Assembly (NCBI RefSeq): GCF_024360925.2
Contig: NZ_CP113517.1
Coordinates: forward strand, 1,984,001 to 2,048,000
Direction of reading: 5' to 3'
Origin: Methylomonas rapida
GTDB lineage: Bacteria; Pseudomonadota; Gammaproteobacteria; Methylococcales; Methylomonadaceae
Length of the DNA stretch: 64,000 nt
The first letter of the stretch is position 1, and the number at the start of each line of letters is the position of its first letter. Under the pieces are notes generated by a model. It was not told the origin of the DNA. It was given only the letters and a program-made list of their open reading frames with translations, and did no database searches. The position numbers and the translations under genes were made by a program. This document shows, one piece after another, positions 37,966 through 45,839 of this stretch.

Positions 37966-38532
37966 TCAGGCCCGTGACGAAAACTTGCCGGTTTCGGTGT
38001 TGACCTTGATCATTTCGCCGGTTTCGATGTATTCGGGTACCTGAACTTCCAGGCCGGTAGTCAGCTTGGCGGGTTTGGTGCGGTTGGTGGCGCTGGCGCC
38101 TTTCATCGCAGGCGGGGTTTCCACGACTTGCAGCGTGATCGTGGTTGGCAGTTGTATGCCCAAGGCCGCATCGTCCATCAGCAGCATGATGATACCGTCC
38201 AGTCCGTCTGTTAAATAATCGGTTTGACCTTCCAGATCTTCGGCTGACAAACTGTATTGCTCGTAGGTTTCGGTGTTCATGAAGTAATAGGTGTCGCCGT
38301 CCTGATACGAATACTGCACGTTGCAGCGTGAGCAATCGGCGGCTTTCAGCATGTCGTCGCTTTTGAATGTTTCATCCAGCTTTTGCCGGGTTTTCATGTG
38401 AGTAAAACGGATTTTGTATAACGTGGTGGCGCCGCGCGAAGTCGGGTTGCGCACTTCTATGGTTTTTACCACATACGGTTCGCCGTTGATTTCGATGGCG
38501 GTTCCTTGCTTCAATTCATTGGCTTTTGGCAC
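37966..38532 (-). CDS. Elongation factor P-like protein (YeiP/EfpL)
   Basis: A 188-aa three-domain EF-P paralogue, recognised by MPKANELKQG at the start, the domain I tip loop NPTSRGAT with Arg33, and the C-terminal VPEYIETGEMIKVNTETGKFSSRA. EfpL family members relieve ribosome stalling at certain motifs and do not carry the lysine that EpmA/B modifies; the Arg tip resembles EfpL (E. coli YeiP). An alternative is an EF-P used with EarP rhamnosylation, but no earP is in view. It lies 103 bases upstream of infA. Confidence 0.88.
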   Translation of the reverse strand: MPKANELKQGTAIEINGEPYVVKTIEVRNPTSRGATTLYKIRFTHMKTRQKLDETFKSDDMLKAADCSRCNVQYSYQDGDTYYFMNTETYEQYSLSAEDLEGQTDYLTDGLDGIIMLLMDDAALGIQLPTTITLQVVETPPAMKGASATNRTKPAKLTTGLEVQVPEYIETGEMIKVNTETGKFSSRA

Positions 38533-38562
38533 TGGATGATCCTCTTAAATTAAACGAGTGTT

Positions 38563-39261
38563 TCAAGAAATGGGTTGCCACTGCTGGTCTATCAAGCCTT
38601 CCAGCGGTTGGTATTGAATTTTATAACGCATTTTACGACAGTCCTTGATCCAAAATCCCAGATAAACGTAATCCAAGCCCAATTTTTGCGCGGCATCTAT
38701 TTGCCATAGCACAGCGAACACGCCGGGGCTGAAAGCGTCAAACGCGGGGTCGAAAAAGGTGTAAACAGCCGACAGGGCATTTTCCAGCGCATCGACCACG
38801 GCGACCGCCGCCAGTTGTCCTTCGATCAAAAATTCCACGAACCAGGTATCGCTCCAGTTACTGCTCAAAAAATGCAGGTAATCCTCGCGGCTGATGTCGT
38901 TTGCTGAATTTTTGTCGTGGCGTGCCAGTTGGTATTGGCGGTATAAATCAAAGTGCCGCTCGTTGAATTCCGGAGGTTTGACGACGACTTCGGTATTCGC
39001 ATTGCGACGCAGGCAGCGGCGTTGTTTGCGATCCGGTTTGAAGCTTTTTACCGGTACTCGCGTGGGTACGCAGGCCTGGCAGCCCTTGCAATGGGGCTTG
39101 TAAACTTGATCGCCGCTCCGGCGGAAGCCTTGCGCTATCAATTGGCTATAAATCACGTCATCTAACGTAAAATCGGGATGAACGACCGCCGATTGCGACA
39201 AGCGATCATCAAGGTAGCTGCAAGGGTGCTCAGCGGTGAGCCATAGCGGGACTGAAATCAT
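38563..39261 (-). CDS. bpt: Aspartate/glutamate leucyltransferase Bpt (ATE family)
   Basis: Transfers Leu from Leu-tRNA to proteins with N-terminal Asp or Glu, turning them into ClpS substrates. I start at the ATG at 39261, which gives ATGA overlap with the end of aat; the open frame reaches further into aat but without support. The 232-aa product shows the ATE N-terminal cysteine region CSYLDD and CKGCQACVPTR, then a GNAT-type C-terminal domain with the FDPAFDAFSPGVFAVLWQI and YVYLGFWIKDCRKMRYK motifs, typical of the family. Confidence 0.92.
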   Translation of the reverse strand: MISVPLWLTAEHPCSYLDDRLSQSAVVHPDFTLDDVIYSQLIAQGFRRSGDQVYKPHCKGCQACVPTRVPVKSFKPDRKQRRCLRRNANTEVVVKPPEFNERHFDLYRQYQLARHDKNSANDISREDYLHFLSSNWSDTWFVEFLIEGQLAAVAVVDALENALSAVYTFFDPAFDAFSPGVFAVLWQIDAAQKLGLDYVYLGFWIKDCRKMRYKIQYQPLEGLIDQQWQPIS

Positions 39262-39950
39262 GGCTGCCAAGCTGCGGGCGTGGGTGATTGTGGGCAAAGC
39301 TGGTTCAATAATTCGGCAAACTGCTGGCGCGGAATTTCCTCGGCACCCAGGCTAAACAAATGTTCGCTACTGACTTGGCAGTCTATCAATTGATAGCCCC
39401 AGGCGCTTAATTGTGCCACTAGCGCTACGAAGGCTACCTTGGAGGCATCGGTGACTCGATGAAACATGGATTCGCCGAAAAATACCCGACCGATGCCGAT
39501 GCCATACAAACCGCCGACCAATTGTCCATGCTGCCAGGCCTCGAAGCTATGGGCGATACCGAGGGCGTGTAGTTGGCAATAAGCGTTTTTCATATCCTGG
39601 GTAATCCATGTGCCGCCTTGAGCATGGCGTGGCGTGGAACAGGCTTCAATGACGTCGGCGAAGGCGCTGTCGAAGCGAATCTCGAAACGCTGTTTGCGCA
39701 GGGTTTTGGTCAAACTGCGCGAGACATAGAGATGTTCGGGAAACAACACCGAGCGTGGGTCGGGTGACCACCACAAAATCGGTTCGCCGGGATTGAACCA
39801 GGGGAAGATGCCGGAGCGATAAGCATTGACAATGCGCCGGGGTGACAAACACCCGCCAACGGCGATCAGGCCATTGGGTTCGTCAAGGGCTTGTTCGAGA
39901 GGCGGGAAATCCTGATCGGCTCTGAGCGGATCGAGAACGGCGAGTTGCAT
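39258..39950 (-). CDS. aat: Leucyl/phenylalanyl-tRNA-protein transferase Aat
   Basis: Adds Leu or Phe to proteins with N-terminal Arg or Lys, marking them for ClpS-ClpAP. The 230-aa product has the family pattern GLIAVGGCLSPRRIVNAYRSGIFPWF, ILWWSPDPRSVLFPEHLYVSRS, and GIAHSFEAWQHGQLVGGLYGI. It is coupled to bpt by a 4-base overlap. trxB lies 42 bases upstream, recalling the aat-cydCD-trxB order of E. coli. Confidence 0.95.
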   Translation of the reverse strand: MQLAVLDPLRADQDFPPLEQALDEPNGLIAVGGCLSPRRIVNAYRSGIFPWFNPGEPILWWSPDPRSVLFPEHLYVSRSLTKTLRKQRFEIRFDSAFADVIEACSTPRHAQGGTWITQDMKNAYCQLHALGIAHSFEAWQHGQLVGGLYGIGIGRVFFGESMFHRVTDASKVAFVALVAQLSAWGYQLIDCQVSSEHLFSLGAEEIPRQQFAELLNQLCPQSPTPAAWQP

Positions 39951-39992
39951 CGGATGTTCGCGGAAATGGCGTTAGGCCATTTCCGCCATGAC

Positions 39993-41090
<1,098 letters not shown>

Positions 41091-41103
41091 TTACAGGAGG
41101 AGC

Positions 41104-41160
41104 ATGACCTCGAAACGTAAATGGTTGTGGCGAGCCTGGCGGGAGCGCTCAACGGTATGA
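41104..41160 (+). CDS. Possible short Trp/Arg-rich peptide
   Basis: An 18-codon open frame (MTSKRKWLWRAWRERSTV) with a near-ideal AGGAGG site 6 bases before the ATG and a TTGACA-like element upstream at 41082 inside the small palindrome GTAAAG...CTTTAC (41074-41094). It faces the DUF2799 gene and has no plus-strand gene behind it, so it is not an obvious leader peptide. Too short to judge by composition. Confidence 0.25.
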   Translation: MTSKRKWLWRAWRERSTV

Positions 41161-41709
41161 GCCGGCTTCGCGGCGCAAATCTTGCAGTTGTCGTTCGTGA
41201 TAGTAAAGATCATCGCGCAAGCGTTCCCGTTTTCTGTCCAATTCCCTGAGGTCTTGCCGAATTCTGGCTCGTTCTTTATCGGACAATTTTTTGTCGTAAA
41301 GATCGCGTTCCCTGCTGGCGAGTTCGCCATCGAGCCTTTCGAGGTCGGCGCGGTCTTGATGCACCGCAAGGGCGGCAGAATGGTAATGGGCGAATATCCC
41401 ATCGATGGAGGGTGGACAGACATGCCGGTATTGTTCGCCGTTCAATCCAGTTTTGAACGCGTTATCGAACTGACAGTAATCCCGCAGCCCTTGTTCGCGG
41501 CCGGCGAAATAAGCGTCGTTATTGACTGCAATACCATATTCGAAACAGGCTTTATGGTGCTCATCGAGACGATCAATGGCTTGGCCTGTACGGCCGTCGT
41601 TCATGCCCAGGCCAAACCAGTCACCACGTAAGCATTCTTCTTGGCTCAGCGTGGCGCAACCCGTAAAGGCGAAAACGCCGAGCCATCCGAGTAAGCGTCG
41701 CAAGTCCAT
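41149..41709 (-). CDS. DUF2799 family lipoprotein
   Basis: A 186-aa outer-envelope lipoprotein from the ATG at 41709, with lipobox FTGC (Cys18) followed by ATLSQEEC. The centre has the DUF2799 pattern: GDWFGLGMNDGRTGQ, HHKACFEYGI, YFAGREQGLRDYC, a run of paired Cys. The last 70 residues are a highly charged coiled coil (ERARIRQDLRELDRKRERLR). The function is unknown. Confidence 0.82.
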   Translation of the reverse strand: MDLRRLLGWLGVFAFTGCATLSQEECLRGDWFGLGMNDGRTGQAIDRLDEHHKACFEYGIAVNNDAYFAGREQGLRDYCQFDNAFKTGLNGEQYRHVCPPSIDGIFAHYHSAALAVHQDRADLERLDGELASRERDLYDKKLSDKERARIRQDLRELDRKRERLRDDLYYHERQLQDLRREAGSYR

Positions 41710-41723
41710 TCGCAATAGTTGAA

Positions 41724-42182
41724 TTATGCCTTCAGCGCAACCGTCTCGACGCGATCGGATGAAGCAATGGTTATTTTGTCTTCCTGAGCCAGCCAGCCAA
41801 TACTGCGTTGAACAATTTTTTCTTCTTCGGTCAGCGCAGCAACCAGTTTGCTGACGGGAGTTTCTCCATGTTCGGACAAGTAATGCCAGATACTGCCGGC
41901 AGTCAAACCCACGCGTTCGGCCATCGTCAATTCTGGTGTCGATGCAGCGTTCTTTTTCGCCGGCGTGGATTTGGAAGCGGTTTTTTGGGGGGCTGTTTCC
42001 GTAACCGCGCTTGCTTTCACTGGCTCTTGCTGCGCTTGGGGGGCTACTGTTTTCGCCTTTTTTTCAGCAGGCTGAGCCGTAGCGGTTTTTTTAGGCGTGG
42101 TCTTGGTGGCTTTGGGCGCGGCGGGCTGTTCGGTTTTGGTCGCCGACGTGGTTTTTTCAGTAGTGACTTGTGGTTTTTTCAT
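41724..42182 (-). CDS. Histone-H1-like tail with winged-helix domain (DUF2582-like)
   Basis: A 152-aa protein in two parts. Residues 1-85 are low-complexity Lys, Ala, Thr, Pro and Gln (KTTPKKTATAQPAEKKAK), like eukaryotic histone H1 or AlgP tails, which bind DNA. Residues 86-152 form a compact winged helix (MAERVGLTAGSIWHYLSEHG...IGWLAQEDKITI), matching DUF2582 domains. It is probably a small DNA-associated protein. It follows no operon partner closely; the DUF2799 gene starts 14 bases downstream. Confidence 0.75.
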   Translation of the reverse strand: MKKPQVTTEKTTSATKTEQPAAPKATKTTPKKTATAQPAEKKAKTVAPQAQQEPVKASAVTETAPQKTASKSTPAKKNAASTPELTMAERVGLTAGSIWHYLSEHGETPVSKLVAALTEEEKIVQRSIGWLAQEDKITIASSDRVETVALKA

Positions 42183-42512
42183 AATTAGGCCATCGATAAC
42201 AAGGGATATGAGGAGCAGTATAATATGTTCTTGGCTAAATCAGTCCACACACGTGACATTTTTCGTAGGCGCCGCCGCAAAATTCCATCCGGCAGGGCTT
42301 ACGGGACTGGGGCGGCCACGTGAGGATGTCGGCGGCAAACTCCCTTGGCAGGGTTTATGACCTGCCTCGCCCGGGTGTATTCCAGTCCGCGCAAAAGCAA
42401 AACCGGAAGACGTTTTTGCTTGAATCCTAACAGATTGGATTATTCTTGTGGAGTTGTCGCGCCATGATTTTCCAAGTCGGCTTAAAAAGCCAGCGCAGCA
42501 TTCAAGCCAATT
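42183..42512. other. Intergenic region with a short Cys-rich open frame on the minus strand
   Basis: No full gene. The minus strand keeps an open frame from 42354 to its stop at 42235 (39 codons) whose last part reads KPCRMEFCGGAYEKCHVCG, similar in style to a SEC-C or other small zinc knuckle, but without a good start codon. The rest of the region shows nothing recognisable. Confidence 0.4.
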
Positions 42513-42917
42513 CTAGCCCGCGATCAGTACCAGCCATTTTCTATAAGCCCAGCCAGACTGACAGGGGCCTTTATAGGATTGTCTTTTAGGTAAAGGCGAA
42601 GCGACGCCGCAATCCTGCTTCGGATCGCCATAAACAATCCCAATCCAGTCGCCACGTTTGTCGCAAAAGTACACGCGATTCCCGTTGTACAAGCGATCAA
42701 TCATGGGGAACTTGCCGCCAGGGCCGGCGCGAACAGCCAGGAATCCGTCGCCGCGCGGGTTGAGGCCGCGTACCTCGCCGACCCCACCGCAGGCGTCCAG
42801 TTCGGCTTCGCCGCCAACCATTACGGGAACGGACTCATCCGCATGCACGGCTGCAGCTTCGAAACTCAAGGCGAGTGTCAGAAATAAGCCGCAAGCAATC
42901 CAGCGTAGCCTCGTCAT
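42513..42917 (-). CDS. Exported SH3-like protein
   Basis: A 134-aa protein from the ATG at 42917 (longer upstream frames overlap the preceding gene). It begins with a signal peptide (MTRLRWIACGLFLTLALSFEA region) and then carries a bacterial SH3-like pattern: FLAVRAGPGGKFPMIDRLYNGNRVYFCDKRGDWIGIVYG. It ends with a Cys-containing tail (CQSGWAYRKWL) that resembles the usual GWV-motif of these domains. Bacterial SH3 domains bind peptidoglycan, which fits its neighbour, a peptidoglycan-binding peptidase 118 bases upstream. Confidence 0.75.
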   Translation of the reverse strand: MTRLRWIACGLFLTLALSFEAAAVHADESVPVMVGGEAELDACGGVGEVRGLNPRGDGFLAVRAGPGGKFPMIDRLYNGNRVYFCDKRGDWIGIVYGDPKQDCGVASPLPKRQSYKGPCQSGWAYRKWLVLIAG

Positions 42918-43035
42918 GCCGTTATGCTCATTTCTGATGGAATTGACGGGCGCAAGGTGTTCGGAATGATCTCTGTCCACGCCGAAGTTCGAGGCATGGA
43001 ACCCATCGTGGGAATACAGACGATGATTTCCTGAT

Positions 43036-43740
43036 TTAAGCTTCATTCGTGGACAAGCCCTCGTTTCTTTTTTTGCTGACCGCGCTGCTTGTTAGTGAGG
43101 CGGCGGTGTTGGGCCAGCGCGCGCAGCGAAACCGATCCCTGCTTAGCCAGGTAAGGCATACCTGGTCGGATTGGTTTCCGCCGAGTATTTGGTACGCGCT
43201 TTGGTCTTCGCCGACGTAAAAACCAACATGACCTTTCCCGCTTGACAACGATTCCCGCCAGAATACCATCACCGCGCCAAGGCGAGGGTGGGTGTCGTGG
43301 CCAAATCGCTCCCATTGGCGGGCACCGAGGGGATTCCCGGGCAATACCTCGGCGGGTAGGGTAGAACCGACACAATGCGCGACGAACAATCCGCACCAGG
43401 GGACATCGTCGCCCCGGTAATGTATGTCGAGGTTCGCTGCCCAATCCAGGATGATGGGGTTGCTCCTTGGTCCTAAAATTTCCTTGGTGCCTATCAGATG
43501 CTTTGCCTCTTCAAACCAGGGTAGCAACGGGCCGGCGTCGGTGGGTGTCGACTGTGTCCCCGCGAACAGGGCTGCCGTGGTTTGGGGACCAACTATACCG
43601 TCGATTTCAAGACCTTGCTGCTGTTGGAATCGCTTGACGGCGGCGATTGTGTTACGCCCCCAGATACCATCGATTACACCAGGATCAAACCCTTTCTCCT
43701 TCAAGACTTGCTGGATGCGTTGGATTGCTTGAATACTCAT
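43036..43740 (-). CDS. Peptidoglycan-binding, CHAP/NlpC-like peptidase (TIGR02594 type)
   Basis: A 234-aa protein with an N-terminal peptidoglycan-binding domain (IQQVLKEKGFDPGVIDGIWG, about 5-60) and a C-terminal papain-like domain of TIGR02594 type: the nucleophile Cys116 in DDVPWCGLFVAHC, the GAVMVFWRES strand and His in GKGHVGFYVG (about 170). It should cut a peptide bond in the cell wall. No signal peptide is visible, as in several phage endolysins and secreted effectors. The C-terminal 25 residues are basic and disordered. Confidence 0.82.
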   Translation of the reverse strand: MSIQAIQRIQQVLKEKGFDPGVIDGIWGRNTIAAVKRFQQQQGLEIDGIVGPQTTAALFAGTQSTPTDAGPLLPWFEEAKHLIGTKEILGPRSNPIILDWAANLDIHYRGDDVPWCGLFVAHCVGSTLPAEVLPGNPLGARQWERFGHDTHPRLGAVMVFWRESLSSGKGHVGFYVGEDQSAYQILGGNQSDQVCLTWLSRDRFRCARWPNTAASLTSSAVSKKRNEGLSTNEA

Positions 43741-43862
43741 GCTGACCTCCTCAAGAATGAAACGACGGCAACGTTTTCAATGTCGCCGACGGGATCGCAG
43801 CCACGACGCCGTGGCGATCTAACAAGGTTGATCGTCCTCGTGAACGGGCGATAAACCGAATT

Positions 43863-45791
43863 TCACAAACAAAATACTACAACGGTATTGGCTGGTAAGG
43901 CGACGCCGATGGAGTGATTGAAGCCATGCAGGGGGCCGCCGTCGGCGAAAACCGATCCGCCGTTGCCCTGGCGCCAGGGATTGACCCAGTGGTCGTAAAC
44001 GTCGCTGTTGAATGCTTCAAACCAACGGCCGTAACGGGGAACGCCAAGTTGGTAATGGTGCCAGGTATATTCATTGAGATTGACAACGACCAATACATCG
44101 CGGCCTTCGCCGGGTATCCAGCGGTGAAACGCCAAAACCCGGTTGAGATCATGCACATGACTGACGCGAAAACCATCGGCCCGTAAAGCAGGTAAGTCGT
44201 TACGCAAGCGGATCAGGTCGCGCATGCAGCGGTGAAAGTCGATCATGTGCTTGTCGTTGCCTTCCACGCCAGCCCAGTAAAGTCGCAGGTTTGAGAGGTC
44301 GGAAACATTGTCCGACCAGGGTTTGTCTTCCAAGAACTCTTGCCCCATGAACAGAAGGGGAATGCCGGGGGCGGTCAACAAAATGCCGGCGGCGACCCGC
44401 GAGCGGCTGCGGGCATACCAGGAGCGGGCGTCGCTACGGTCCGCCAAACGGGCGATGCGCGGCTTGCGCCCTTCTAAAACTTCGTCATGGGTTTCCAGAT
44501 TCTGCATGAATTTCCAGGATTGACCGAAACCTGCCGGCCACAGCGCGCAAGCGATAGCGCTCATGTCGACGTTGGCGGACGCTCCCGCGCTGGCTTGCTC
44601 CAAAGCGCGCCTGACGGCATCGCGCAAGGCATCGTGGTAGCAGGTGTCGAAACCGGCGCCGCCTTGGTGTTTGGCGTTGACGATGGGGGGATTGACGTTC
44701 CAATGCTCGGCGTTTTGCCAGCAACTCGGGTCGAGGGCGTGGCAGGTGTCGTTGAGATCCTGCAGAAAACGCCAGCCGGTGCCGTGATTGGCATCAAGCA
44801 GAACGCTGACCTGGTCGTGACGTAGGCCGTCGACATGGTATTCCTCTATCAGGAATTTGGCGTTGTCTATCAGGAATTGGCGAACCTCCTGTTTCCATAG
44901 CGCAAAGCACAAACCACCGGCATGGCCTATATCGCTGAAATACAAGCTATCGTTGTTGTTACCCTGGTTTTGGCGGTCGAAAAAATACAGGCTTTCGTCA
45001 TGGAAGTCGCCGCCGGCATGGTTGTAGACCACGTCGAAAATCACGGCTAGTCCATGCAAATGGGCCAGGTCGACCAGGCAGCGCAGTTGGTTGGAGGCGC
45101 CATCGAGTGCCTCGGCGGTAAGTGGCGGCTTGCCTTTGGTTGCGAGCAAGGCATTGATCGCGGGCAGGCGTTGGGCGATTTCGTCGGCAGAGCATTCGTA
45201 GTCGTTTTCCGGCGAGAAGTAATCGGTGCCGTTGTAACCCAAGCTGAATTGCGTTTGAAATTCGACGATGGGCAGCAGTTGCAGGGCGGTCACGCCCAGA
45301 TCGCTCAGATAGGGTAGGCGATCGATGACATCGAGGAACTTTCCCGCTTGCCGTCCGCTCTCGGGTGACCAGAAGGCGCCGATATGCAATTGATAAATGA
45401 TCAGATTATGAAACATCGGTGTGCGGTAGTCATAATCGTGCCACGGGTAGCTATTGGGATCGCGCAAAAGGCAATTGGGATTGGGCCAGGCCGGCTGGTT
45501 GCTCAATTCGCGGGCGTAAGGGTCGCGTTTGGGGCCTTCGTTGCCGGTACCGACGACATAGAATTTGTAGCGGGAACCGTCCTGGAAGTTCGGCCAAAAG
45601 CCTGACCAGTAGCCTTGCTCCTCGCGGTTCAGCAGATTGCTGGCGGTTGGATTCCAGCCACTGTGCTCACTGATTAGATGGACTTTCAATGCCGACGGCG
45701 CCCAGGCGCGAAAGGTGGCACCGCTACCGTCGGGCACAAGGTTGGCGCCCATCGGGGTGTTCGGGGTGATATGGTTCATGGCGGCAGGCAT
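43863..45791 (-). CDS. Glycoside hydrolase family 13 alpha-glucan enzyme
   Basis: A 642-aa enzyme of the branching-enzyme/trehalohydrolase branch of GH13. An N-terminal CBM48-like domain (about 15-110, GATFRAWAPSALKVHLI) precedes the barrel, with DVVYNH (253-258), nucleophile D326 in DGLRHDQ, acid/base E362 in NAEHW and transition-state D436 in ETHDE. The C-terminal beta domain ends with LPANTVVVFCL. Branching, malto-oligosyltrehalose hydrolysis or alpha-amylase activity cannot be told apart. No glycogen or trehalose genes are nearby. ATG at 45791 has a GGAGG site 9 bases upstream. Confidence 0.85.
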   Translation of the reverse strand: MPAAMNHITPNTPMGANLVPDGSGATFRAWAPSALKVHLISEHSGWNPTASNLLNREEQGYWSGFWPNFQDGSRYKFYVVGTGNEGPKRDPYARELSNQPAWPNPNCLLRDPNSYPWHDYDYRTPMFHNLIIYQLHIGAFWSPESGRQAGKFLDVIDRLPYLSDLGVTALQLLPIVEFQTQFSLGYNGTDYFSPENDYECSADEIAQRLPAINALLATKGKPPLTAEALDGASNQLRCLVDLAHLHGLAVIFDVVYNHAGGDFHDESLYFFDRQNQGNNNDSLYFSDIGHAGGLCFALWKQEVRQFLIDNAKFLIEEYHVDGLRHDQVSVLLDANHGTGWRFLQDLNDTCHALDPSCWQNAEHWNVNPPIVNAKHQGGAGFDTCYHDALRDAVRRALEQASAGASANVDMSAIACALWPAGFGQSWKFMQNLETHDEVLEGRKPRIARLADRSDARSWYARSRSRVAAGILLTAPGIPLLFMGQEFLEDKPWSDNVSDLSNLRLYWAGVEGNDKHMIDFHRCMRDLIRLRNDLPALRADGFRVSHVHDLNRVLAFHRWIPGEGRDVLVVVNLNEYTWHHYQLGVPRYGRWFEAFNSDVYDHWVNPWRQGNGGSVFADGGPLHGFNHSIGVALPANTVVVFCL

Positions 45792-45839
45792 GGTGTAGGC
45801 CCTCCATTTTTGCGTAAGCGTGACCCGGCTACGGGATGA

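Noticed and set aside
42183..42512. A possible tRNA or structured RNA between the winged-helix and SH3-like genes
   Set aside because: No T-loop-like GTTCGAATC box or cloverleaf arms were found; only the short Cys-rich frame stands out.
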